From: Pseudomonadota bacterium
GTDB taxonomy: Bacteria; Pseudomonadota; Gammaproteobacteria; Steroidobacterales; Steroidobacteraceae
Length of the DNA: 46,022 nucleotides
Direction: 5' to 3'
Assembly: GCA_021843755.1 (NCBI GenBank)
Contig: JAKBWB010000027.1
Span: 1 to 46,022 of the forward strand
Below, piece after piece: positions 8,973 to 16,033 of the stretch (within the stretch, counting starts at the first letter, position 1; each line of letters starts with the position of its first letter). The position numbers and the translations under genes are program-made. A model generated the notes under the pieces. It ran no database searches and was not told the origin of the DNA. It was given only the letters and a program-made list of their open reading frames with translations.

Positions 8973-9410
8973 CTATTTCCGGCGATTGGCGGGGCGGCCC
9001 GCAGGCCGTACGGGAGCGTCCCTTGCAAGTGCCGTGTTCGCGGCGTTGGCCAACGTCTTGACCGTCTCGACTATACGAGCGAGCGCGGACCGATACACGA
9101 GGTTGTCTTCGCGACGCGCGACCGCCATCACCCTCACAATCAGTGCATCGTCTTCGACGCGGTGGACGAGGCGGACGCCTTCCTTGTTGAGTTTGATCTT
9201 GTGGCAGCCAATCGGATCGTTGTGCAAGGCGCCGCCCGGCACGTGCGGGCTGTCGAGGCGCTTGGCAAGCAACTTTTTCAGCGGCGTCTTGCTTGAACCA
9301 TCTAGAGCGTTCCACTCCTTCAGAGCCTCAGGGTGAAACAGCAGGCGATACTTGTGCTTGTGTCGCTTTTCAGAGCTCGTCAATATCGACCTCGATCGGC
9401 GAAGCGCCAT
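8973..9410 (-). CDS. RelE/StbE-type toxin (mRNA interferase)
   Basis: Type II toxin of the RelE/ParE superfamily, predicted to cleave mRNA in the ribosomal A site. The core YRLLFHPEALKEWNALD is the typical first strand and helix. HKIKL, VRLVHRV and ARREDNLVY follow, placing Lys, Lys, Arg, Arg and Tyr where RelE has its catalytic and RNA-binding residues. From ATG 9410 the protein is 145 residues, longer than the usual 85-95. A TTG at 9383, with GAGG six bases upstream, would trim the odd N-terminus, and the last 30 residues (after VYRSALAR) are an Ala/Arg-rich extension. It overlaps the 3' end of the antitoxin gene by about 40 bases, a normal antitoxin-toxin layout. The toxin frame looks intact while the antitoxin does not. 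Confidence 0.78.
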   Translation of the reverse strand: MALRRSRSILTSSEKRHKHKYRLLFHPEALKEWNALDGSSKTPLKKLLAKRLDSPHVPGGALHNDPIGCHKIKLNKEGVRLVHRVEDDALIVRVMAVARREDNLVYRSALARIVETVKTLANAANTALARDAPVRPAGRPANRRK

Positions 9411-9604
9411 CGCTCATCCGGGTGCGCACCAGATCGAGCAGTTCGCGATCACCGAGCGCCTCGAGCATGGCTTCCATGAGTGTTGGGACCACCATATAAA
9501 ACGCCGGTCTATTGTGTGAGCGCCGCCACTGGGCGGTTTCCGGCCTCACGAAGCACCGCCGCAGGGTTTTTTTTGAACTCCGACATGCTGATGATGGCAT
9601 GCAT
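9370..9604 (-). pseudogene. Phd/YefM (StbD)-type antitoxin, broken by a frameshift
   Basis: The 5' part from ATG 9604 reads MHAIISMSEFKKNPAAVLRE, the classic DNA-binding start of Phd/YefM-type antitoxins. It runs 31 residues to a TAG at 9509-9511. The rest of the family pattern (HNRPAFYMVVP, then LMEAMLEALGDRELL and an acidic tail) continues in another frame to the stop at 9370. Restoring one CA unit to the CACA run at about 9514-9518 would give one 78-residue protein reading PVAALTHNRPAFYMV across the joint. So the gene has lost two bases, or the sequence has an error, or expression needs a frameshift. SD AGGAG lies 8 bases before the ATG. The 3' end overlaps the toxin gene. Confidence 0.75.
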
Positions 9605-9607
9605 AAT

Positions 9608-9629
9608 TCAGCTCCTAATTCGGAGCTGA
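9608..9629. promoter_or_regulatory. Operator palindrome of the toxin-antitoxin unit
   Basis: TCAGCTCC, a 6-base spacer and GGAGCTGA form a perfect 8-bp inverted repeat between the -10 box and the antitoxin ATG. It includes the ribosome binding site. Type II antitoxins usually repress their own promoter by binding such palindromes, so this is a likely autoregulatory operator. Confidence 0.6.
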
Positions 9630-9634
9630 TTATA
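9629..9634 (-). promoter_or_regulatory. -10 box of the toxin-antitoxin unit
   Basis: A perfect TATAAT on the minus strand, 25 bases before the antitoxin ATG and touching the operator. The predicted transcript would start inside the operator. The -35 region (TCGAAG at 17-base spacing) is weak. Confidence 0.5.
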
Positions 9635-9746
9635 GATGCGACCATCGCGCTCTTCGAGGATTCGCCTCTGGTGCGAATAACCCAATGAAACTCCTATAGA
9701 ACCGATCCTCCGGCGCCCTCAAAGGGGGCTCATTCTCGATGGCGCC

Positions 9747-10088
9747 TCAGTCCCGGGCCGGCCCCAGAGTGGGCGAGTGCGTAGCAACACCCATCTGAAA
9801 CGAAAACCTCGGCGCAGGACCGGGGCTTCGTGGTTCCGTTTCAGGGCGGCAAGCCCAGTCCCGGGAGCCTGCGGTGGCGAGCGATGACCGGTTGAGCAAA
9901 TCGCACAGCTCGGGAGCGGCCGTGCAGATTCGGCTCGCAGTCGCGGGCCGGATGACAAGGCGCCCGGAGTCTCGGCGGATCGCAAGCCCCGCTGTCGCAA
10001 GTGCCTCGGCCAACCTGGCAGCGGGCACGCCCGGCGCGATCAGCACCGTCAGGCCGGCACTCACGGGCTCACCGTCATGATGCCGCAA
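9747..10088 (-). CDS. Hypothetical protein, doubtful
   Basis: A 113-residue open frame with a TTG start and no clear ribosome binding site. The first half (VLIAPGVPAARLAEALATAG, then RDSGRLVIRP) looks protein-like. The C-terminal half is Pro/Arg-rich and looks non-coding, so the gene may be a remnant. I do not recognise it. It overlaps the end of the small frame at 10061-10201 in a way that would fit a two-gene transcript. A and T content around it is higher than in the housekeeping genes, consistent with acquired DNA. Confidence 0.25.
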   Translation of the reverse strand: MRHHDGEPVSAGLTVLIAPGVPAARLAEALATAGLAIRRDSGRLVIRPATASRICTAAPELCDLLNRSSLATAGSRDWACRPETEPRSPGPAPRFSFQMGVATHSPTLGPARD

Positions 10089-10201
10089 CGGCTCAGGGCA
10101 TCCCCAAGGCTTCGTTTCATGGGCAAGGGCAAAGGACCGTTACAAACCTCGTCGCGATGCAAGCGTACCGCCTTGAGTTGCTCGGCCCGGATCAATGTCA
10201 T
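10061..10201 (-). CDS. Hypothetical small protein, doubtful
   Basis: A 46-residue frame from ATG 10201 (MTLIRAEQLKAVRLHRDEV and onward, ending GIMTVSP). The composition is plausible for protein, but no ribosome binding site and no known motif are visible. It would be the first gene of a pair with the frame at 9747-10088. It could equally be a fragment of a larger lost gene. Confidence 0.22.
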   Translation of the reverse strand: MTLIRAEQLKAVRLHRDEVCNGPLPLPMKRSLGDALSRCGIMTVSP

Positions 10202-10369
10202 GCACGCAAAAGAAAAGCCGTTGCCTCCGCCCAGCTCCAGATATGGGGCGCCGCTGTTGTCCGGGCGCCCGGCTGCCCCTGCCCGCCGCCCCGGCGACGC
10301 TTGCAACTTAAGTGAAGCTTGATCGCCGGGTTATTGGTGCGGCGCGCCACTCGCAAGTCATTGATTTAT

Positions 10370-10445
10370 TGGCGCTCCCTACGGGATTCGAACCCGTGTT
10401 ACAGCCTTGAGAGGGCTATGTCCTGGGCCTCTAGACGAAGGGAGC
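10370..10445 (-). tRNA. tRNA-Glu (anticodon CTC), CCA encoded
   Basis: The minus strand gives the acceptor stem GCTCCCT paired with AGGGAGC, a D-arm GTCTAGAGGCCCAGGAC as in bacterial tRNA-Glu, an anticodon loop CTCTCAA with anticodon CTC, the T-arm GGGTTCGAATCCC, discriminator G and an encoded CCA (10370-10372). It decodes GAG, a favoured codon in a GC-rich genome. It is transcribed away from pcnB and towards the accessory pocket. Confidence 0.95.
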
Positions 10446-10473
10446 GTGACCGGCCTGGCTGCAGGAGCGCGGT

Positions 10474-10501
10474 ATTATAGGTATCCTGGTTCATTGCTCA
10501 A
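10474..10501 (-). promoter_or_regulatory. Promoter of tRNA-Glu
   Basis: On the minus strand TTGAGC (-35, 10501-10496) is followed after 16 bases by a perfect TATAAT (-10, 10479-10474). The predicted start is about 20 bases before the mature tRNA. This is the best sigma70-type promoter in the window. Confidence 0.7.
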
Positions 10502-10516
10502 GCAGAAAGCGCCGAA

Positions 10517-12013
10517 TTGAATTCCCCAGAAGCGCACCCCGATGCGCCCCCCGCAGTGCCCCGGATCATTCCGCGGGCGCAGCACACGATATCCCGTTCT
10601 CACATCTCGCCCAACGCGCTGCGCGTGCTGTACCGTCTGCGCGATGGCGGGTTTCAGGCCTTCCTCGTTGGCGGCTGTGTCCGCGACCTGCTCGTGGGCC
10701 TGGAGCCGAAGGACTTCGACGTCGCCACCGATGCGCTGCCCGAGCAGGTCAAGCGGCTGTTCCGCAACTGCCGCCTGGTCGGGCGGCGCTTCCGTCTGGC
10801 GCATGTGTTCTTCGGCCAGGAGACCATCGAGGTGGCCACGTTCCGGGCCGCAAGCGCCCCGATCCAGGACGAGGAGGTCCCCGAGAGCGAGTTCGCCGAC
10901 GAGGAGGTGGCGGCCGAGGACGAGTTGCTCGATCAGGGCGGCCCGGTCACCGAGGCGGGCGCGGCACGGCTCGAAGCCGAGCATGCCGGTCGCGAGGCGC
11001 CGGCCCCGGTGACCGAGCGGATGTTCGACGACACGGGGCGCATCCTGCGCGACAACGTTTACGGCACCATCGAGGCGGACGTCTGGCGGCGCGATTTCAC
11101 GGCCAACGCCCTGTATTACAACATCGCCGATTTCTCCATCTGGGATTACGTGGGCGGCGTCGAGGACATCGCCGCGCGGCAGTTGCGCATGATCGGCGAT
11201 CCCGAGACGCGCTATCGCGAGGATCCGGTGCGCATGCTGCGGGCGGCGCGCTTCGAGGCGAAGCTCGGCTTCACTCTCGAGCCGGCCAGCGCCGCGCCGA
11301 TCGGACCGCTGCGCGAGCTGCTCGGGGGCGTGCCGCCGGCACGGCTGTTCGATGAGACGCTGAAATTGTTTCTCACCGGCCACGGCGAGCGCAGCCTGCC
11401 GGTATTGCGCCGCCGCGGGCTGCTCGAGGCGCTGCTGCCGAACGTCGAGGCATACCTGGCGGCGCATCCGGACAGCCTGGTCGAGAAGCTGATGAACACG
11501 GGTCTGGCCAATACCGATGCACGCGTGATCGCCGGCCGGTCCGTCACCCCGACCTTTCTGCTCGCGCTGCTGCTCTACGGGCCCATCGCCGCGATCATCG
11601 AGTCCCTGCCGCCCTCGCGCTGGCACGAGATCGCCGCGATCCTCGAGGCCTGTGATCAGGCGGTGCGTGATGCGCAGCGCCACATCGCGATACCGAAACG
11701 TTTTACGCTCGGCCTGCGCGAGATGTTCGCGCTGCAGCCGCGGCTGGAGCATCCCCGGGGCCGGCGCGCGCTGCGGCTGATCGGTCATCCGCGATTTCGG
11801 GCCGCCTATGATCTGCTGCTGCTGCGCGCGCAGTTCGGCATGGCCTCGGCCGAGATCGCGACCTGGTGGACCGATCTGCAGCGCGTCTCGGAAGACGAGC
11901 AGGGCCGCATGGCCGATGCGCTCGCGGCCGCACCCGAGCGCCCCGGCGGTCAGACGGGCCGCCGGCGGCGGCGCCGAGGCGGGCGGCGCCGTTCGAGCAA
12001 TGGTGGCTCCTGA
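10517..12013 (+). CDS. pcnB: Poly(A) polymerase I
   Basis: Class II nucleotidyltransferase that adds 3' poly(A) tails to RNA and so promotes decay. The head domain has LVGGCVRDLLVG and KDFDVATDA with the catalytic aspartates (about residues 53-73). RRDFTANALYYNIADF and the GNPETRYREDPVRMLRA-type region (here starting GDPETRYRED) follow. The tail is extremely Arg-rich (RRRRRRGGRRR), as in other PcnB proteins and unlike CCA-adding enzymes. At 498 residues it is slightly long because of an acidic insertion of about 40 residues after VATFRA. The apparent start is TTG 10517; no strong ribosome binding site decides it, and GTG 10556 is an alternative. folK follows closely, a standard gammaproteobacterial arrangement. 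Confidence 0.92.
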   Translation: MNSPEAHPDAPPAVPRIIPRAQHTISRSHISPNALRVLYRLRDGGFQAFLVGGCVRDLLVGLEPKDFDVATDALPEQVKRLFRNCRLVGRRFRLAHVFFGQETIEVATFRAASAPIQDEEVPESEFADEEVAAEDELLDQGGPVTEAGAARLEAEHAGREAPAPVTERMFDDTGRILRDNVYGTIEADVWRRDFTANALYYNIADFSIWDYVGGVEDIAARQLRMIGDPETRYREDPVRMLRAARFEAKLGFTLEPASAAPIGPLRELLGGVPPARLFDETLKLFLTGHGERSLPVLRRRGLLEALLPNVEAYLAAHPDSLVEKLMNTGLANTDARVIAGRSVTPTFLLALLLYGPIAAIIESLPPSRWHEIAAILEACDQAVRDAQRHIAIPKRFTLGLREMFALQPRLEHPRGRRALRLIGHPRFRAAYDLLLLRAQFGMASAEIATWWTDLQRVSEDEQGRMADALAAAPERPGGQTGRRRRRRGGRRRSSNGGS

Positions 12014-12028
12014 GCGGGTTGCGGGCCG

Positions 12029-12553
12029 ATGCAGCATTGGCAGCCGGCCTATGTCGGCATCGGCAGCAATCTCCAGGAACCGCGCCGGCAGGTGCTGCGC
12101 GCCTGGGAGCGCCTGGCCGACCTGCCCGAGACGCTCGCGGTGTGCCGCTCGGGGCTGTATGGCTCGCGTCCGTTCGGGCCGGTGGCGCAGCCGGACTTCG
12201 TCAACGCCGTGGCCGGTCTGCTCACGCGGCTCGATGCCGATGCCCTGTTCGCGGCACTGGCGGCGCTCGAGAGCGCTCTCGGGCGCACGCCGGGCGGACC
12301 GCGGTGGGGCCCACGCCTGATCGACCTCGATCTGCTGGTCTTCGGCCGCGAGCGGCGCGAAGGACCCCAGTTGCGCCTGCCGCATCCCGGTATAGTGGAG
12401 CGCAACTTCGTTCTGTATCCTCTGGCCGATATCGCCCCGGATCTCGATGTGCCCGGGCTCGGCCGGGTCTGCGAGTTCAGAGCCCGGCTGACGCCGGAGG
12501 GTCTTTGGCCGCTTGATCCGCAATCCTTCAGGCCCGACGTGCGCTCCCTGTAG
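12029..12553 (+). CDS. folK: 6-hydroxymethyl-7,8-dihydropterin pyrophosphokinase
   Basis: HPPK transfers pyrophosphate from ATP to hydroxymethyl-dihydropterin, the step before dihydropteroate synthase in folate synthesis. YVGIGSNL at the start, the central RPFGPVAQPDFVNAV loop and the signature RWGPRLIDLDLL with its two magnesium-binding aspartates are all present. It is 174 residues, normal for the family. It starts 15 bases after pcnB and is followed two bases later by the kinase gene, so pcnB-folK-kinase look co-transcribed. Confidence 0.95.
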   Translation: MQHWQPAYVGIGSNLQEPRRQVLRAWERLADLPETLAVCRSGLYGSRPFGPVAQPDFVNAVAGLLTRLDADALFAALAALESALGRTPGGPRWGPRLIDLDLLVFGRERREGPQLRLPHPGIVERNFVLYPLADIAPDLDVPGLGRVCEFRARLTPEGLWPLDPQSFRPDVRSL

Positions 12554-12555
12554 TC

Positions 12556-13209
12556 ATGACCGACGCTGAGCATCAGTTCATCGTGGTGGAAGGCCCGATC
12601 GGGGTCGGCAAGAGCACTCTGGCGCGACTGCTGGCCGAGAGCCTCTCGGCGCAGCCGGTGCTCGAGGAGCCGGGCACGAACCCCTTTCTCGAGCGCTTCT
12701 ACAAGAGCCCGCGGTCCGGGGCGCTGCCGGCGCAGCTGTACTTCCTCTTCCAACGCTGCCAGCAGCTCGCCGCGCTCAATCAGCAGGATCTGTTCGCGCC
12801 GGTGCGTGTTGCCGATTACCTGTGGGAGAAAGACCGGTTGTTCGCGCGCCTGACGCTCGATGAGGCCGAATTCGCGCTGTACGAGCAGGTCAGCCGCGGC
12901 CTCGACGTGCAGCCGCCCAAACCCGATCTCGTGATCTATCTGCAGGCGCCGGTGGACGTGTTGCTCGAGCGCATCACACGGCGGGCGGCCGGCTACGAGC
13001 ACTACATCGAGCGGGAGTATCTGTTGCGGTTGAACGAGGCGTATGCGCGTTTCTTCCATGACTACGAGGCGGCGCCGCTGCTGATCGTCAACGCCGCGGC
13101 CATCGATCCGGTCAACAACGCGGCCGATTACGAGGAGTTGCTCGCGGCGATCCGCCGCATGCGGCGCGGGCGGCTCTACTACAATCCGATGAGCGCCCGG
13201 TCAATCTAG
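12556..13209 (+). CDS. Deoxynucleoside kinase family protein
   Basis: A 217-residue kinase of the deoxyadenosine/deoxyguanosine kinase family, expected to phosphorylate deoxynucleosides for salvage. The P-loop GPIGVGKST is at residues 13-21. A DYLWEKDRLFA segment (the DRS-type region) and an Arg-rich lid (LERITRRAAGYEHYIE) follow. Homologous genes commonly sit between folK and panB in gammaproteobacteria, so the position supports the call. It starts two bases after the folK stop. Substrate preference cannot be read from the sequence. Confidence 0.88.
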   Translation: MTDAEHQFIVVEGPIGVGKSTLARLLAESLSAQPVLEEPGTNPFLERFYKSPRSGALPAQLYFLFQRCQQLAALNQQDLFAPVRVADYLWEKDRLFARLTLDEAEFALYEQVSRGLDVQPPKPDLVIYLQAPVDVLLERITRRAAGYEHYIEREYLLRLNEAYARFFHDYEAAPLLIVNAAAIDPVNNAADYEELLAAIRRMRRGRLYYNPMSARSI

Positions 13210-13237
13210 CCATTCGGATCGAGCCATTCGGATCGAG
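13210..13237 (+). repeat. Tandem 14-bp direct repeat before panB
   Basis: CCATTCGGATCGAG occurs twice head to tail, at 13210-13223 and 13224-13237, in the gap between the kinase stop and the panB ATG. It may be a duplication or a regulatory site. Confidence 0.75.
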
Positions 13238-13249
13238 TAGACTAGGGGG

Positions 13250-14077
13250 ATGTATACGCAACTGCAGCTGAGGGACTCGGACCGTCCTCCCGTCACCCTC
13301 GGGACGCTCGCGCGCATGAAGGCGCAGCACGAGAAGATCGCCTGTCTGACCTGCTATGACGCCAGCTTCGCCGTCCTGCTGGATGCGGCGGACGTCGATG
13401 TCGTGCTCGTCGGCGACTCCCTCGGCATGGTGATCCAGGGACGCGAGACCACCGTTCCGGTGACGATGGATCACATGGTCTATCACTGCGCCGCGGTGGC
13501 GCGCGGCCTGCATCGTCCGTTTCTCATCGGCGATCTGCCCTTCATGAGCTATCCGACCAAGGAGCGGGCGCTGGAGAACGCGGTGCGGCTGATGCAGGAG
13601 GGCGGGGCGCAGATGGTCAAGCTCGAAAGCGGCGGCGGGCAGATCGAGATCGTGGAATTCCTGGCCGGCCACGACATCGCCGTGTGCGCGCATTTGGGCT
13701 TGAAGCCTCAGTCGGTCCACAAGACCGGCGGGTTTCGCGTGCAGGGCCGGCAGGAGGAGGCGGCGCGGCGGATGATCGTCGATGCCAAGCGGCTCGAGGC
13801 CGCCGGGGCCGACCTGGTGCTGCTCGAGTGCATTCCCGCCGAGCTCGGCCGGCGCGTCGCCGCGGAGCTGACCGTGCCGGTGATCGGTATCGGCGCCGGT
13901 CCCGACACCGACGGCCAGATCCTCGTGTTGTACGACATTCTCGACATCACCAGCGGCCGCAAGCCGCGCTTCGTACGCAACTTCATCAGCGGCGCCGGCG
14001 ATAATCTCGAGGCCGTCAAGCGCTACGTCGCGGCCGTGCGCGAGCGCAGCTATCCGGCGCCGGAGCACTGCTTCTGA
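13250..14077 (+). CDS. panB: 3-methyl-2-oxobutanoate hydroxymethyltransferase
   Basis: PanB makes ketopantoate from alpha-ketoisovalerate and methylene-tetrahydrofolate, the first committed step of pantothenate synthesis. Recognisable segments are ITCYD-like CLTCYDASFA, VLVGDSLGMVIQG with the metal-binding Asp, GDLPFMSY, MVKLESGG, HLGLKPQSV and IGIGAGPDTDGQILV. The 275-residue length is normal. The ATG at 13250 follows GGGGG closely. panC begins five bases after its stop, so the two are one unit. Confidence 0.96.
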   Translation: MYTQLQLRDSDRPPVTLGTLARMKAQHEKIACLTCYDASFAVLLDAADVDVVLVGDSLGMVIQGRETTVPVTMDHMVYHCAAVARGLHRPFLIGDLPFMSYPTKERALENAVRLMQEGGAQMVKLESGGGQIEIVEFLAGHDIAVCAHLGLKPQSVHKTGGFRVQGRQEEAARRMIVDAKRLEAAGADLVLLECIPAELGRRVAAELTVPVIGIGAGPDTDGQILVLYDILDITSGRKPRFVRNFISGAGDNLEAVKRYVAAVRERSYPAPEHCF

Positions 14078-14082
14078 GGCCG

Positions 14083-14931
14083 ATGCGCCGAGCGACGACC
14101 ATCGCCGAGGTGCGCGCGACGGTGCGCGCGTGGCGCCGGGCCGGCGAGCGGGTGGTGTTCGTGCCCACGATGGGCAACCTGCACGAGGGACACATGAGCC
14201 TGATCGCGGCGGCCCGCGAGCACGGCGAGCGCTTCGTCGCCAGCATCTTCGTCAATCCCATGCAATTCGGCCCGAACGAGGACTTCGCCCATTATCCGCG
14301 CACGCCGCAGCGCGACGCGCACATGCTGCGCGCGGCCGGCTGCGACCTGATGTTCACGCCGGAAGTCGAGCAGATGTATCCGAACGGCATGGGGCACGCC
14401 ACCCGCGTCGAAGTGCCGGGACTGTCGGACATCCTCTGCGGGGAGTTCCGGCCCGGACATTTCCAGGGCGTCACCACGGTGGTCGCCAAGCTGCTGCACA
14501 TCTGCGAGCCCGACGCCGCCGTGTTTGGCGAGAAAGACTTCCAACAGCTGACGCTGATCCGGCGCATGGTGAGCGACCTTTGCATGCCCGTGCGGATCAT
14601 TGCCGCGCCGACGGTGCGCGCCGCCGACGGACTCGCCATGAGCTCGCGCAATCAGTACCTGACGGATCCCGAGCGGGCGCGGGCGCCGGCGCTGTATCGG
14701 GCATTGCGCGCGGCGGCGAGCCGCATCGAGGCCGGTGAGCGCGCGTACGAGGGCATCGAGAGCGAGGGACTGCGCGCCCTGGAGTCCGAGGGGTTGCGGG
14801 TGGATTATTTCGCGGTCAGGCGCGCCGAGGATCTCGGTCCGCCCACGCCCGAGTGCCGTCATCTGGTGGTACTGACCGCGGCGCACCTCGGCAAGGCGCG
14901 CCTGATCGACAACGTGCAGGTGCGGCTCTAG
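14083..14931 (+). CDS. panC: Pantothenate synthetase
   Basis: PanC joins pantoate and beta-alanine with ATP. The nucleotidylyl-transferase HxGH motif is HEGH at residues 34-37 within PTMGNLHEGH. FGEKDFQQL and the MSSRNQYL segment, which plays the KMSKS-like role, are also present. It is 282 residues, a normal length. The stop codon lies in a CTAG palindrome that also supplies the stop of the convergent queG gene, so the two genes overlap by four bases. No panD is visible in the window. Confidence 0.96.
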   Translation: MRRATTIAEVRATVRAWRRAGERVVFVPTMGNLHEGHMSLIAAAREHGERFVASIFVNPMQFGPNEDFAHYPRTPQRDAHMLRAAGCDLMFTPEVEQMYPNGMGHATRVEVPGLSDILCGEFRPGHFQGVTTVVAKLLHICEPDAAVFGEKDFQQLTLIRRMVSDLCMPVRIIAAPTVRAADGLAMSSRNQYLTDPERARAPALYRALRAAASRIEAGERAYEGIESEGLRALESEGLRVDYFAVRRAEDLGPPTPECRHLVVLTAAHLGKARLIDNVQVRL

Positions 14932-16001
14932 TTCCGCTGCGCCCGTCGCCGGCGATCGAGCGACCAGTCGATGTGCTCGCGCAGCAGCGCGGAAGCGCCC
15001 TCGCGGCGCCGCCACAGCGCCGCGGTGAGCTGCGGGTCGGGCGGCGCATTGCCCAGTGCCACGGCGATGTTGCGCGACCAGCGCTCGTAGCCGATGCGGT
15101 AGATCGCCGAGCCGCGCATGCGCGCATCGAACTGCGCTTCGCTCCAGGCGAACAGCTCGGCCAGGCGGGGCGCATCGAGGCCGTGGCGAACCTTGAAGTC
15201 GGGGTGCGCGGCGCCGCGTGCGAACTTGTTCCACGGGCAGACCAACTGACAGTCGTCGCAGCCGTAGATCCGGTTGCCGATGGCCGCGCGCAGCGGCGGG
15301 GGGATGGGGCCGTCGAGCTCGATGGTCAGGTACGAGATGCAGCGGCGCGCATCGAGCCGGTAGGGCGCAACGATCGCCCCCGTCGGACAGGCCGGCATGC
15401 ACGCCGTGCACGTGCCGCAGTGGGCGCTTGCGGGCGCATCCAGGGGCAGCTGCAGGTCGGTCAGGATCTCGCCAAGGAAGAACCACGAGCCCGCCTCGCG
15501 CGCGATCAGGTTGGTGTGTTTGCCGATCCAGCCGAGGCCGGCGTTGCGGGCGAGCGCCTTCTCGAGCACCGGTGCGCTGTCGACGCACACGCGGTAGCCG
15601 AACGGGCCGATGCGCTCGGCAAGCTCGCGCGCGAGCCGCGCCAGCGCCGTACGCATCACCTTGTGATAGTCGCGTCCCAGAGCGTACCGGGACACGTATC
15701 CGGCGGTGGGATCGGCGAGGGTCATCTCGGCGGGATGCGCCTCGAGCGGCCAGTAGTCCATGCGTACGCTCACGACCCGTACCGCTGCGGGCAGGAGCTG
15801 TGCCGGCCGGCTGCGCAGCGTGCCGTGCCGCGCCATGTAGTGCATCCGGCCGTGCAGGCCCGCTTCCAGCCAGCGCAGCAGGTGCTGCTCGTCCTCGCGC
15901 AGGTCTACGCCCGCGATGCCGAGGGCCGAGAAGCCGAGCGCGCGCGCGCGCTCGGCAAGCTCGTGCCTCAGCGCCTGCAGATCCGGTGTCGCTGGCATCA
16001 T
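14928..16001 (-). CDS. queG: Epoxyqueuosine reductase
   Basis: QueG is a cobalamin- and iron-sulfur-dependent reductase that performs the last step of queuosine synthesis in tRNA wobble position 34. Two ferredoxin-like [4Fe-4S] motifs are visible: CGTCTACMPACPTGAI, and CDDCQLVCPWN with the earlier RRCISYLTIE. The N-terminal half has the family's ALGFSALGIAGVDL start and YARGRDYHK-like YALGRDYHKVMR. Two adjacent ATGs (16001 and 15998) and an upstream GTG compete; I use 16001, giving 357 residues. The last residues are basic. Its 5' end lies 32 bases from nnrD, transcribed the other way. Confidence 0.93.
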   Translation of the reverse strand: MMPATPDLQALRHELAERARALGFSALGIAGVDLREDEQHLLRWLEAGLHGRMHYMARHGTLRSRPAQLLPAAVRVVSVRMDYWPLEAHPAEMTLADPTAGYVSRYALGRDYHKVMRTALARLARELAERIGPFGYRVCVDSAPVLEKALARNAGLGWIGKHTNLIAREAGSWFFLGEILTDLQLPLDAPASAHCGTCTACMPACPTGAIVAPYRLDARRCISYLTIELDGPIPPPLRAAIGNRIYGCDDCQLVCPWNKFARGAAHPDFKVRHGLDAPRLAELFAWSEAQFDARMRGSAIYRIGYERWSRNIAVALGNAPPDPQLTAALWRRREGASALLREHIDWSLDRRRRAQRN

Positions 16002-16020
16002 GCGCACCCCATCCAGCCAG

Positions 16021-16026
16021 TATAAT
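16021..16026 (+). promoter_or_regulatory. -10 box giving a probable leaderless nnrD transcript
   Basis: A perfect TATAAT ends 7 bases before the nnrD ATG at 16034. Transcription would therefore begin at or within a base or two of the start codon. No Shine-Dalgarno sequence precedes the ATG, which agrees with leaderless initiation. The -35 region is not convincing. Confidence 0.5.
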
Positions 16027-16033
16027 CAACTTG

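Noticed and set aside
10370-10445. Attachment-site duplication of the tRNA-Glu 3' end in the accessory pocket
   Set aside because: No second copy of the tRNA end was found between 7946 and 10370, and there is no integrase gene.
10475-12523. A 682-codon frame opposite pcnB and folK
   Set aside because: Composition is typical of antisense frames, and both plus-strand genes are unmistakable.
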